A DNA stretch of 64,000 nt from Bradyrhizobium algeriense (GTDB lineage Bacteria > Pseudomonadota > Alphaproteobacteria > Rhizobiales > Xanthobacteraceae). Position numbers and translations under genes: made by a program. This document shows, in pieces, positions 16,102 to 24,600 of this stretch. The notes under the pieces were generated by a model. The model worked only from the letters and a program-made list of their open reading frames with translations, ran no database searches and was not told where the DNA came from. The number at the start of each line of letters is the position of its first letter. Position 1 is the first letter of the stretch. The stretch spans positions 1 through 64,000 of the forward strand of contig NZ_PYCN01000014.1 in the NCBI RefSeq assembly GCF_003062295.1, written 5' to 3'.

Positions 16102-16371
16102 TCAGGCCGCCTTGGCGGTCTTCTCCGGCGGCGCGGTTTCCATCGCCCGCATGTAGAGATCGAGCAGGCTTTCGCGCTCGTCGCGCTCGTCCTGGTCCTG
16201 CTTTCGCAGCTTGATGATCTCCCTTAGGATCTTTACATCGAACCCTTCGCCCTTGGCCTCTGAAAACACTTCCTTCTTCTGCTCGTTCAGCTCCTGCAAT
16301 TCGCTGTCGATATTCTCGATCCGCTCGACGAAAGAACGAATCCGGCCGCCGGGAATGGTGACGTCAGACAT
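16102..16371 (-). CDS. gapR: GapR-family DNA-binding protein (DUF2312)
   Basis: Encodes 89 residues; GGGAGG precedes the ATG. The helical pattern RIRSFVERIENIDSELQELN, then VFSEAKGEGFDVKILREIIK and DERDERESLLDLYM, is the DUF2312/GapR fold. In Caulobacter, GapR encircles overtwisted, AT-rich DNA and supports replication and topoisomerase activity. The length and central KGEGFD signature match well. The C-terminal Ala/Pro/Lys tail is short. Divergent from pdxY. Confidence 0.9.
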   Translation of the reverse strand: MSDVTIPGGRIRSFVERIENIDSELQELNEQKKEVFSEAKGEGFDVKILREIIKLRKQDQDERDERESLLDLYMRAMETAPPEKTAKAA

Positions 16372-16482
16372 GGTGCCTCCCTGTTTAATGAGGTTGTGAA
16401 AATGCCCGCAAACAAATAACCAATGTGTTAACCTCGGAGGGTTCCCGCGCTTGGCCAATCAGATAATCCCCAGACCAATGTC

Positions 16483-17376
16483 ATGAACGTGATTTCGATT
16501 CAGTCGCAGGTTGCCTATGGCCATGTCGGCAACAGCGCCGCGGTCTTTCCGATGCAGATGCATGGGATCGACGTCATAGCCGTGCCGACCACGCTGTTGA
16601 GCAACCGGCCGGGCTATCCGACCATCCGCGGCCGGGTGCTCGATAGAGAGCTCGTTGCCGATCTCCTGCGCGGGATCGAGGAGCGCGGCGCGGTCGACAC
16701 CGCCACGATGATCCTGTCGGGCTATCTCGGCTCGGCCGACAACGCCGCCGTGATCGCGGATTTTGTCGCGCGCGCCAAGGCCAAAAATCCCACGCTGCTC
16801 TATTGCTGCGACCCCGTGCTGGGGGATCGCGACCGCGGCCTGTTCGTCCACGCCGACATCCCGCCGCTCGTGCGTGACCTGCTGTGTCCGCTCGCCGATA
16901 TCATCACGCCCAATCATTTCGAGTTCGAATGGCTGTGCGGAACGAAGGCGGCTTCGATCGATCAGGTGCTCAAGACGGCGCGCGCATTCATGGCGCGCGG
17001 AACGGTCGTCATCACCAGCGCCGAGCTTGCCGATACGCCTAAAGGCGAGATCGAGACCTTGGCTGTCGAGCGCGGAAAAGCCTTTCGCGTCCGCACGCCA
17101 AAACTGCCGATCAGCCCGAACGGCACCGGCGATCTGTTCGCCGCGCTGCTGGTCGCCGCGCGTCTGCGCGGCGCCGACACGCCGGATGCGCTGAGCCACG
17201 CCGCGTCTGCCATCTTCGCCGTGCTGGAATGCACCGCGGCCAGCGGCAGCGAGGAGATGCGCATTGTCGAGAGCGCAGAGTTGCTCGCCCGGCCGCAACG
17301 CAAATTCGAATGTATCGCCGCCGGCCAGGTAGCAAGTAGCCCGGATGAAGCGCGGCGCAATCCGGGATCACCCTAA
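16483..17376 (+). CDS. pdxY: Pyridoxal kinase
   Basis: Encodes 297 residues. Phosphorylates pyridoxal to pyridoxal 5'-phosphate in the cytoplasmic B6 salvage pathway. The ribokinase-fold features are SIQSQVAYGHVGNSAAVFPM at the N-terminus, CDPVLGDRDRGLFV, and the catalytic PNGTGDLFAALL near residue 210. The last ten residues (SSPDEARRNP...) are encoded by REP-like copy I, so the natural C-terminus has been replaced or extended by the repeat. hisC follows but is separated by the repeat. Confidence 0.92.
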   Translation: MNVISIQSQVAYGHVGNSAAVFPMQMHGIDVIAVPTTLLSNRPGYPTIRGRVLDRELVADLLRGIEERGAVDTATMILSGYLGSADNAAVIADFVARAKAKNPTLLYCCDPVLGDRDRGLFVHADIPPLVRDLLCPLADIITPNHFEFEWLCGTKAASIDQVLKTARAFMARGTVVITSAELADTPKGEIETLAVERGKAFRVRTPKLPISPNGTGDLFAALLVAARLRGADTPDALSHAASAIFAVLECTAASGSEEMRIVESAELLARPQRKFECIAAGQVASSPDEARRNPGSP

Positions 17377-17448
17377 CGCCGCCCCGGATTTCGCGGAGCC
17401 TGTCATCGGGCGCGCATTCGCGCGACCCGTTGGCTCCATCCGGGCTAC
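17336..17448. repeat. REP-like palindrome, composite copy I, overlapping the pdxY 3' end
   Basis: Arms GTAGCCCGGATGAAGCG and GCTCCATCCGGGCTAC with the inner GGGCGCGCATTCGCGCGACCCGTTGG block. The first 41 bases are coding for PdxY. Confidence 0.85.
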
Positions 17449-17463
17449 TATCTGGAGAGAAAA

Positions 17464-18528
17464 ATGAGCCGTTTCTGGAGCCGCCTGACGCACGACCTGA
17501 AACCCTATGTACCGGGCGAACAGCCCCGCATGGCGGAACTGGTCAAGCTCAACACCAATGAGAGTCCGCTTGGTCCTTCCCCACGCGCGTTGGAAGCCAT
17601 TCGCGGCGAGGCGGCGGATACGCTGCGTCTGTATCCGGACCCACAGGCGTCAGCGCTGCGCGCTGCCTTGGCCACCTACCATCAGGTACGACCAGAACAA
17701 GTGTTCGTCGGCAACGGCTCGGACGAGGTGCTGGCCCACGCCTTCGCCGCGCTGCTGAAGCATGATGCGCCGTTGCTCTTTCCTGATATCACCTACAGCT
17801 TCTACCCGGTCTATTGCCGTCTGTTCGGCATCGCCTACGAAACCGTCCCGCTCGATCAGGCCATGCAGATCCGCAATTCCGACTATCGCCGGCCGGCCGG
17901 CGCGCTCATCCTGCCCAATCCGAATGCGCCGACAGGAATTGCGCTGTCGCGGGCCGAGATTGCTGCCCTGCTGGAGCAACATCCTGATGCTCCCGTTGTG
18001 ATCGACGAGGCCTATGTCGATTTCGGCGCCGAGACCGCGATACCGCTGGTCGCCTCCCACCCGAACCTTCTGGTCGTTCAAACCATGTCCAAGTCCCGGG
18101 CCCTCGCCGGCTTGCGGGTTGGCTATGCGATCGGCAACGCCGAACTGATCGAGGGGCTCACCCGGGTGAAGGACAGCTTCAACTCCTATCCCCTTGGCCG
18201 GCCCGCCCAGGCCGGCGCCATCGCCTCTTTGGAGGACGAAGCCTATTTTCAACAGAGCCGCACGCGCGTGATCGAAGGCCGCGAGCGGCTGAACCGCGGT
18301 CTGGTCGGGCTTGGCTTCGACGTGCTGCCGTCCTCCGCCAACTTCGTCTTCGCGCGTCATCCGGCGCACGAGGGCGCGGCGCTGGCCGCCGCGCTGCGCC
18401 AACGCGCGGTGATCGTCCGCCATTTTTCCGCGCCTCGCATCTCCGACCATTTGCGGATAAGTGTGGGCACCGACGGGCAAATCGACCGGCTGTTATCGGC
18501 CCTGTCGGACATCCTGGGCGGCCAGTAG
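17464..18528 (+). CDS. hisC: Histidinol-phosphate aminotransferase
   Basis: Encodes 354 residues. A PLP-dependent fold-type I aminotransferase converting imidazole-acetol phosphate to histidinol phosphate in histidine synthesis. Motifs: VKLNTNESPLGPSP at the N-terminus, GNGSDEVLAHAF, LPNPNAPTGIAL, DEAYVDFG, the Schiff-base lysine in TMSKSRALAGLRVGYAIG, and the C-terminal arginine in DHLRISVGT. GGAGAG precedes the ATG. A stand-alone copy, so related substrates (phenylalanine or tyrosine) cannot be excluded. Confidence 0.9.
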   Translation: MSRFWSRLTHDLKPYVPGEQPRMAELVKLNTNESPLGPSPRALEAIRGEAADTLRLYPDPQASALRAALATYHQVRPEQVFVGNGSDEVLAHAFAALLKHDAPLLFPDITYSFYPVYCRLFGIAYETVPLDQAMQIRNSDYRRPAGALILPNPNAPTGIALSRAEIAALLEQHPDAPVVIDEAYVDFGAETAIPLVASHPNLLVVQTMSKSRALAGLRVGYAIGNAELIEGLTRVKDSFNSYPLGRPAQAGAIASLEDEAYFQQSRTRVIEGRERLNRGLVGLGFDVLPSSANFVFARHPAHEGAALAAALRQRAVIVRHFSAPRISDHLRISVGTDGQIDRLLSALSDILGGQ

Positions 18529-18538
18529 CCGCTTTCGC

Positions 18539-19939
18539 TCAGGAAATCTCGTAGACCGATACCTTGTCGGCGATGCCGCTCAACGCCACGCGTCTCGGCG
18601 TTGGCTTCAGCCCGCTGGTCTCGAGCAGGGCGCGCGCATGCGCGACCACCGATTCCGTCACCACGATCGAGCGTGAGGCCGCAAGGCCCTGGACGCGCGA
18701 GGCGATATTCACCGTCTGGCCAAAATAATCCTGCTGGCCGTTGAGCGTGACCGCGAGGCACGAGCCTTCATGGATGCCCATCTTCAGCCGCAGGCTCTGG
18801 TGCTGGCGCTCGGCGCCAAGATCGCTCATCGCCTCGCGCATGCGGATCGCAGCGGCAATGGCGCGGTCGGGCGTCTCGAAGGTCGCCATCACGGCATCGC
18901 CGATGGTCTTCACGATCGCCCCCCTTTCGGACGCGATAATCTCCTGCAGCAGCCTGAAATGCTCGTTGACGAGATCGAAGGCTGTGAGATCACCGACGCG
19001 CTCATAGAGCTCGGTGGAGTCCTTGAGATCGCTGAACAGAAAAGTCAGGCTGAGGATCTTGAGGCGCTGGCCGATGGCGAGCGTGTCGGTCCGGTAGATA
19101 TCGCGAAAAGTCTGATTGGTGAGGAGACGCGTTGCCGTGAGAACCGACTTGCGCCGCTTCAAAAGGTCATCCAGCGCCGGGTTCGCCACCCATACGGCCG
19201 GCAATGCACGGCCGTCGGTGCGGTTGTCCAGGGCGAGGCGCAGCGGCCCGGGGCGCAAGGTCACGGTATCGACCGGGACTTGGACCCTGTTGAAGATCAC
19301 CGACAGGTTCTGGCGCTCGCTGGTCTCTTCGCCGCTGACCTCCAGGAACTGGGCCGCATGCGTCACGGGATCGAACATGATCAACGTGCCCTGCGGCACC
19401 TGCAAGGAAAGGATGGCCCTTTCGCCCGCCGGCAAGTCGACGATTTCGAGCGTGACCTCGTCCAGCAGCTTCTCCAGATCGTCCGGAAGATCGATCGCCG
19501 AACTCCAGAAGATCTGGCGATAATATTCGGCCGCGGACAGTTCGTCGGGATTATGGGCCGCGATCTTGCGCACGCGCGGGCTTACCGTGAAGGTCACCTC
19601 GACCAGATTGTCGAGCGTCGTCTCATAGCCCGCGGCGCAGAAAGCGCAATGATAATGCGCCCGATCCAGGGTCTTCAGGCTCTTGTTGGCGGAAAGCACC
19701 CCGGCGCAGCTCGGGCACATCACGTTCCAAGTCATCTCGAACATGCCGAGCCCCACCGCATTCAGGAGGGCGGCGATGACCCGATCTTCGTCGATGCCCG
19801 CCGTGCCTGCGAGATCAAGCGCGTTCATTTTGTTCAAGGCATGATCCGGGGCATCCCGCACCATACGCTCGAGCATGTCGACAACGGCTTCGTCGGACGA
19901 CTGACGCAGCGCCGCAAACAACGTCCCGGTTTCGCTCAT
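18539..19939 (-). CDS. Class III adenylate/guanylate cyclase with N-terminal zinc-ribbon region
   Basis: Encodes 466 residues. The C-terminal catalytic domain (about 285-465) has the metal-binding LFSDLKDSTELYERVGD and the second Asp in KTIGDAVMATF, then NIASRVQGLA. The N-terminal region (1-280) is not a standard sensor: it holds a CPSC...CAFC zinc-ribbon-like pair (about residues 74-103) followed by a beta-rich part. It has no membrane helix, so it is cytosolic. It would make cAMP (or cGMP) in response to an unknown signal. Convergent with hisC, with ten bases between the stops. Confidence 0.85.
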   Translation of the reverse strand: MSETGTLFAALRQSSDEAVVDMLERMVRDAPDHALNKMNALDLAGTAGIDEDRVIAALLNAVGLGMFEMTWNVMCPSCAGVLSANKSLKTLDRAHYHCAFCAAGYETTLDNLVEVTFTVSPRVRKIAAHNPDELSAAEYYRQIFWSSAIDLPDDLEKLLDEVTLEIVDLPAGERAILSLQVPQGTLIMFDPVTHAAQFLEVSGEETSERQNLSVIFNRVQVPVDTVTLRPGPLRLALDNRTDGRALPAVWVANPALDDLLKRRKSVLTATRLLTNQTFRDIYRTDTLAIGQRLKILSLTFLFSDLKDSTELYERVGDLTAFDLVNEHFRLLQEIIASERGAIVKTIGDAVMATFETPDRAIAAAIRMREAMSDLGAERQHQSLRLKMGIHEGSCLAVTLNGQQDYFGQTVNIASRVQGLAASRSIVVTESVVAHARALLETSGLKPTPRRVALSGIADKVSVYEIS

Positions 19940-20017
19940 GCGACAATGCTATCTGAAAGAAGGCCGCGCGAACACCCGCTAAGCCGTCCCGTGCGTAGCC
20001 CCGATGAGCATCACGAC

Positions 20018-20048
20018 AAAAAGCCCGCGACGAAATCGCGGGCTTTTT
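20018..20048. terminator. Intrinsic terminator
   Basis: AAAAAGCCCGCGA, short loop, TCGCGGGCTTTTT. Positioned to end the leftward small-protein gene at 20074. Confidence 0.85.
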
Positions 20049-20073
20049 GCGCAAGTGGCGATGGAGATGCCGG

Positions 20074-20349
20074 TCAGCGAATGGCGCGACCGGTGGTCGG
20101 AGCTGGCGCGGCCGTCTCGGCCGTCCGTGTCGTCCGCGATGTCAGGACGCTCAGCTGGTGCGCGGTGGCTGTGGAGGTCAGCGCCGGCGACTGTTCCCTG
20201 ACGTCAGCGGCTCCCAGCACGCGAACCTGGACCGCCGATATCGGCAAGCCTGTCGTTTCATAGGCCGGCAACTCCGCCGCAAAGCCGGCAGTGGCGCCCG
20301 CAATCGAGATCAGGGCGGCGGCTGCTATGGATAGGTAAGTCTTCTGCAC
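20074..20349 (-). CDS. Small secreted protein, paralogue of the one at 14821
   Basis: Encodes 91 residues from a GTG start preceded by CCGGAGAATTGAA, the same leader as its paralogue. A signal peptide ends near AGFAAELP. The mature part repeats the GLPISAVQVRVLGAADV and ATAHQLSVLT pattern, then a Thr/Ala-rich tail ending GRAIR (the paralogue ends VARAIR). A perfect terminator follows. No family is recognised; presumably periplasmic. Confidence 0.7.
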   Translation of the reverse strand: MQKTYLSIAAAALISIAGATAGFAAELPAYETTGLPISAVQVRVLGAADVREQSPALTSTATAHQLSVLTSRTTRTAETAAPAPTTGRAIR

Positions 20350-20506
20350 TTCAATTCTCCGGGGTAGGATTCGAGGCAGCAGCGTACACCGCTTTTGCTG
20401 CGCTGCGATATAGCGATATTGCATTGCAACAATGCAGTTCCCCGCACTCAATTAATGGTGAGAGCCCAGCCAGTTAGCATCGGGCCCTGCCGAACAGGAG
20501 AAACGC

Positions 20507-21418
20507 ATGCAAATCGCAGTTGTCGGTGCCGGAGCGGTCGGATGCTATTATGGGGGACTGCTGCTGCGGGCCGGGCATGACGTGACCTTCATCGGCCGGC
20601 AGCCGCATGTCGACGCCATCAACGCCCACGGCCTGCTGCTCGAGACCAAGACTTTCAACGGCCGCCTGCCCGCCAAAGCCGCGACCGATGCAACCGCGCT
20701 TGCTCCGCCTGACCTCGTGCTGGTTTGCGTGAAGTCGGCCGATACCGAGCAGGCTGGCCGCTCGCTCGCCGGACGCTTGCTGCCGGAAACATCCGTCCTC
20801 AGCCTGCAGAACGGCGTGGACAATGCGCCGCGTCTTGCCACCGTCACCGGCCACGCCGTCATTCCCGTCGTCGTCTATGTCGGCAGCGAGATGGCCGGGC
20901 CCGGCCACGTCCGGCATCACGGCGGCGGCGACCTCGCCATCGGCCCCTCCGCCGCGAGCCAGGCACTGGCGCAAACGCTTGAGGCCGCCGGCGTCCGCAC
21001 CACGATCGCCGACGACATCGACAAAACGCTATGGAGCAAGCTGATCATCAACTGCGCCTTCAACGCGCTTTCCGCCGTCGCCGGCATTTCCTACGGCCCG
21101 ATGCTGGAAGTCGAGGGCACAAGGAATGTCGTGACAAGCGCGGTGCAGGAAGCCGTGTCCGTCGCGCGCGCCAGTGGCGTATCGATCGGCGACGATCTCC
21201 TCGCGAATATCCTGAACATCCCGGCCATCATGCCGAACCAGATGTCGTCCACCGCGCAGGATCTGGCGCGCGGCAAGCCCAGCGAGATCGACTTTCTCAA
21301 CGGCTATGTGGTGCGCAAGGGCGCCGAGCTCGGCATTGCCACGCCGACCAATCATGCGCTGCAGGTGATGGTGAAGCTGGCCGAACGCGGCAAGGCGATG
21401 TCCGCACGACGGGCGTAG
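20507..21418 (+). CDS. panE: 2-dehydropantoate 2-reductase
   Basis: Encodes 303 residues. NADPH-dependent reduction of ketopantoate to pantoate for pantothenate and CoA synthesis. The N-terminal Rossmann motif is VVGAGAVGCYYGG, the central LQNGVDNAPRL and KLIINCAFNALSAV belong to the catalytic helix with the conserved Lys/Asn, and the C-terminal part has PSEIDFLNGYVV, the family signature. AGGAG precedes the ATG. It could instead be a related ketoacid reductase, since PanE paralogues are frequent. Confidence 0.85.
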   Translation: MQIAVVGAGAVGCYYGGLLLRAGHDVTFIGRQPHVDAINAHGLLLETKTFNGRLPAKAATDATALAPPDLVLVCVKSADTEQAGRSLAGRLLPETSVLSLQNGVDNAPRLATVTGHAVIPVVVYVGSEMAGPGHVRHHGGGDLAIGPSAASQALAQTLEAAGVRTTIADDIDKTLWSKLIINCAFNALSAVAGISYGPMLEVEGTRNVVTSAVQEAVSVARASGVSIGDDLLANILNIPAIMPNQMSSTAQDLARGKPSEIDFLNGYVVRKGAELGIATPTNHALQVMVKLAERGKAMSARRA

Positions 21419-21430
21419 CGCGAAAGATTG

Positions 21431-21913
21431 CTAATCCACCACGTCGAGTTTGACCTTGGCAACGCCCTTCCCGACCATCCCGAGCGCATCCGCCGCGGAA
21501 TAGGAGACGTCGACAACGCGCCCCCGAACGTAGGGACCGCGGTCATTGACCCGCACCGTCACCGACTGGCCGCTGGCGACGTTTGTCACCCGCAACTTGG
21601 TGCCGAACGGCAACGTCGGATGGGCCGCGGTCATATCAAGCGTGTTGAACTTTTCGCCGCTCGCGGTTTTCGTGCCCTCGGTGTAGAAGCTGGCCACCCC
21701 ATGCGCGGCCGTCGTGGTGCCGCGTGCATCCTTGCGCGCGGTGAACGTTTTATGCTTTCTCACGGCCGCCACGCGCCGGATCATTGGCGATGTCGTCCGA
21801 TAGCTGACCGACGCCTGCCGGCTGGCGCGCAATTCGGATTTTTGGGTGACGACCGACGACTGTGCGCAGGCCGCAAGCGATGCCGCTCCGAGAGCGACAG
21901 CCAGCAGCCGCAT
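21431..21913 (-). CDS. rlpA: RlpA-family septal ring lytic transglycosylase-like lipoprotein
   Basis: Encodes 160 residues. A lipoprotein signal is visible (LGAASLAACAQ, lipobox Cys near residue 16). The C-terminal double-psi beta barrel has GVASFYTEGTKTASGEKFN, then PFGTKLRVTN and VRVNDRGPYVRGRVVDVSYSAA, with the conserved Glu/Asp residues of RlpA. In other bacteria RlpA cuts naked glycan strands at the septum. There is no SPOR domain, as in many short alphaproteobacterial RlpA proteins. Upstream in-frame codons lack a signal and are not used. Convergent with panE. Confidence 0.85.
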   Translation of the reverse strand: MRLLAVALGAASLAACAQSSVVTQKSELRASRQASVSYRTTSPMIRRVAAVRKHKTFTARKDARGTTTAAHGVASFYTEGTKTASGEKFNTLDMTAAHPTLPFGTKLRVTNVASGQSVTVRVNDRGPYVRGRVVDVSYSAADALGMVGKGVAKVKLDVVD

Positions 21914-22250
21914 GACCTTCCCTGCACGCGCGGCCAAAACCGGCGGCGCTTCAAGTCGAGTACGGCCAGCTCTTGCGTCGACGGACGAAGTACGGGTGCA
22001 GCCGATGGAACACATGTTGCAATCCCCAGCTCGCGCCCCAGCCCAAGCCGAAATCCAACATGCGGCGATGCCGCAGCCCAATCCGGGCGGAAGCGTGGCC
22101 GGATGCGATATGCACTGCTGTCTCAGCGCAATTCAGTTCGAGTGTGGTGATTGTGTCACAGCCTGCAGGACGCCTGCCGCAGAGCGCACGCTCGGGTCGC
22201 GCCGCATGTGCGCGACCCACTGGCTCATCCAGGCTACGGGCGCCAGTCGC

Positions 22251-22433
22251 CTACGCGATCACTCGCTTCTCGAGGATCTTCCGAAAATCCGTTGCCAGGC
22301 TGCCGTAGTAGCCGGCCAGCACCTCGTAAAAGGTCTGCTCGGCCTTATCGGTTGCTGCCCGCGCCTGCTGTTCGCAGCGCGAGGCTTTCGTCTCGTACTT
22401 CTCCACCTTGGTCTTGAGCTCTGCCACCACCAT
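22251..22433 (-). CDS. Small coiled-coil hypothetical protein
   Basis: Encodes 60 residues; GGGGAG precedes the ATG. The whole chain is helical and charged (ELKTKVEKYETKASRCEQQA, then FYEVLAGYYGSLATDFRKIL). This short type recurs in Bradyrhizobium genomes without a function. Probably cytoplasmic. Confidence 0.6.
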   Translation of the reverse strand: MVVAELKTKVEKYETKASRCEQQARAATDKAEQTFYEVLAGYYGSLATDFRKILEKRVIA

Positions 22434-22554
22434 CGTCGTTACTCCCCGCCACGCTCACGCCCATGATGCTAGGCCGGCAAAGGTCGAAAAGATGACAACC
22501 TTGAGGAGATTTAGCAGCGCAGCCGTGAGCAAGTCGTGGCTGATCGCGCGAGGA

Positions 22555-22908
22555 CTACCGCGCCGGCACCGGCGCGGGCGGGCGCAATGATGTCCGCGCC
22601 GTGCTCGCAGCCTGTGGCTTCTTCGCCGCGACGCGCTTTCCGCTGTCGATGGATTCCAGATAGGACGTCAGCGCCCAGGCCGAGCTGGAGCCGCTGGAAT
22701 AGTGTTTTTGCAGAAACAGATAGAGCGTGAGGTGAAAGCGGCCCTTGGCGAGCCCGCGCGGGCTGCGATGGCAGGACGCGCAACTTTCGGCAAACAGTTT
22801 TGGCGCCGGCTTGCCCTGATCGAGATTCTGCGCGACGGCCACCGATCCGCCCGTCGCGTCGATCACGGCAAGAACAAGCAGACCGCAGCGCGCTTTGTTT
22901 GGCGACAT
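22555..22908 (-). CDS. c-type cytochrome-like secreted protein
   Basis: Encodes 117 residues from MSPNKARCG. A hydrophobic export segment (about 9-26) precedes a single haem-attachment motif CASCH in LFAESCASCHRSPRGLAKG. Downstream, LYLFLQKHYSSGSSSAWALTSYL is conserved in small unnamed alphaproteobacterial cytochromes. No clear distal Met ligand is seen. The C-terminus is Ala/Pro/Arg-rich. A periplasmic electron carrier is a reasonable but unproven role. Confidence 0.7.
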   Translation of the reverse strand: MSPNKARCGLLVLAVIDATGGSVAVAQNLDQGKPAPKLFAESCASCHRSPRGLAKGRFHLTLYLFLQKHYSSGSSSAWALTSYLESIDSGKRVAAKKPQAASTARTSLRPPAPVPAR

Positions 22909-23072
22909 CAGTTTTTCCGGTACATGGAGCGGATGAGCCGCCTCAGGCAGCTCGGGGAAGGCGGAAGATGGCAGGCGAAGCGCAATCTGCTGTCCAGGCG
23001 TGGCGAAAAGTGGGTGCGCTTCCGCCATCATTGCGGTTCAATCGGGGCGTCAAGCAGTAGCCCGGCGCCCTC

Positions 23073-23663
23073 TCAATACGGCGGCTTCTTCTTTTCCCGC
23101 TGCGCCCTTGCCGCCTCCATCCACCACACGAGATCATCGGCAAAGCGCGGAAACGCGTGTGACAGCGCCTTGCCGCCCTCGCCGGCCGGCTTGCCGTCTT
23201 CGGTCAACGTTTGCGCGATCGGGCCTACCGCGATCGAACTCGAAATCACCACCATGCCCATTTCCGAAAGCGTGCCGTGCCAGACAAGCGCGGCCCGCGC
23301 GCCGGAGAAGCGGCCGGCCGAATAGCTGGCGATCGCGGCGGGGCGCCAGAACCATTCCTCGAGAAAATGATCGGTGAGGTTTTTCAGCCCCGGCTGCATG
23401 CCCCAATTATATTCGCCGGTCACGAACACAAAGCCATCAGCGGTGCGGATCTGCCCGGCCAGTTTTTCGAGCGCGTCCGGCGCGCCGCCTTTCGGATATT
23501 CCTTGTACATCCGGTCCAGCATGGGCAGGCCGATCGCCTTGGCGTCGATCAGCTCGACATCGTCGCCGCGCGCGGCAAACCCCTCGACGACGAATTGCGC
23601 GAGCCGGATGCCCATGCGGTCGGAACGGTAGGAGCCGTAAAAGACCAGGATGCGGTTGCTCAT
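23073..23663 (-). CDS. NADPH-dependent FMN reductase family protein
   Basis: Encodes 196 residues. A flavodoxin-like fold: ILVFYGSYRSDRMGIRLAQF is the FMN-phosphate loop, and FVFVTGEYNWGMQPGLKNLTDH is the family's second signature (usually PEYN, here GEYN). It would reduce FMN, quinones or chromate with NAD(P)H in the cytoplasm. GAGGGG precedes the ATG. The physiological electron acceptor is not predictable. Confidence 0.85.
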   Translation of the reverse strand: MSNRILVFYGSYRSDRMGIRLAQFVVEGFAARGDDVELIDAKAIGLPMLDRMYKEYPKGGAPDALEKLAGQIRTADGFVFVTGEYNWGMQPGLKNLTDHFLEEWFWRPAAIASYSAGRFSGARAALVWHGTLSEMGMVVISSSIAVGPIAQTLTEDGKPAGEGGKALSHAFPRFADDLVWWMEAARAQREKKKPPY

Positions 23664-23754
23664 GACACCTGCCCCTCAAGACATTGGATGATGCACTCGA
23701 ACCACACGGGCTATTCCCATGCAAGGCCCAGCCTGCCGACGCGCGCTGAACACT

Positions 23755-23833
23755 GTAGCCCGGATGGAGCGCAAGCGACATCCGATGCGGTGCTGGAGGG
23801 GTCCCGGATATCGCTGCGCTCATCCGGGCTACG
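23755..23833. repeat. REP-like palindrome, copy J
   Basis: Arms GTAGCCCGGATGGAGCGCAAGC and GCTGCGCTCATCCGGGCTACG. It lies 15 bases from a terminator hairpin. Confidence 0.85.
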
Positions 23834-23847
23834 CACCGAGCGCCAAC

Positions 23848-23872
23848 AAAAAAGCGGCCGCGAGGCCGCTTT
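23848..23872. terminator. Intrinsic terminator
   Basis: AAAAAAGCGGCC, short loop, GGCCGCTTT. It ends the leftward gene at 23892. Confidence 0.8.
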
Positions 23873-23891
23873 GATGAGGTGACCATCCGGC

Positions 23892-24260
23892 TCACCAATA
23901 GCCGGGGTCGTCGCCGTAATAGGCATAGGAATCGGCGAACGGCGCGGCTGCGATAGCGCCCGCCGTTCCGATCACGCCCGCAGCCACACCGGCAGCCAGC
24001 CCGACCGGTCCGCCAACATAGCCGGGACCATAATAGCGGGGACCGTAATGCACGCGAGGTCCGTAGTACACGCGAGGTCCGTAATAGCTGTAGTCATAGC
24101 GGCTCGGCGTGCGCACGCCATATCCGCCGAGCAGATAGTTGGAGTTCGGGTAACTAAACCCGATCATCCCGGGCTCCTGGGTCGCTTCCTGCGACATCGC
24201 AGGCGTCGCAAGCGCCGTCGCAACGACCGCGGCCGCGGCAAGCAGTGTCAGTTTCGTCAT
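23892..24260 (-). CDS. Small secreted Tyr/Gly-rich protein
   Basis: Encodes 122 residues. A signal peptide (1-23, cut after AMSQ) leads into a Tyr/Gly/Pro-rich region with repeated YYGPRVYYGPRVHYGPRYYG units (about 58-80), then a small hydrophobic Ala/Gly segment (about 86-108). This is the style of rhizobial outer-surface or periplasmic proteins of unknown role. Followed by a clear terminator. Confidence 0.7.
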   Translation of the reverse strand: MTKLTLLAAAAVVATALATPAMSQEATQEPGMIGFSYPNSNYLLGGYGVRTPSRYDYSYYGPRVYYGPRVHYGPRYYGPGYVGGPVGLAAGVAAGVIGTAGAIAAAPFADSYAYYGDDPGYW

Positions 24261-24394
24261 CGCTCGCTCTCCATCTCTATATGAGAGCGAACGGGCGAGA
24301 TCAGATGCTGGTTCCCGAGACCGGTTTCACGGCGCCGTGAGTTTCAGAGACGATCGCCTGTCTGTCGCCGGCAAGAGAAAGTCAGCAAGAGATA

Positions 24395-24425
24395 AAGGCC
24401 GGCGGGCATTACGCCGCCGGCCTTC
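24395..24425. terminator. Strong orphan hairpin between divergent genes
   Basis: AAGGCCGGCGG, loop GCATTACG, CCGCCGGCCTT followed by CTCTT. It lies 135 bases upstream of the leftward gene and 176 bases upstream of the rightward one, so it terminates no annotated gene. It may end a short RNA transcribed through 24300-24395. Confidence 0.6.
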
Positions 24426-24600
24426 TCTTGCAACTGCCGGCTCGGGAGGTCCGGTTCCGCTGCGATTCCATGCCTAAAACTTCACCACTACAGCATTAAT
24501 AAAATCTTAATGACCGACTGTGAGTTGCATCACGGATGGGCAGAACCATCTGGCGCTAGCTTCGTACCAATAAGAGTAGCTTCGCTTACAGGAGGCCAAC

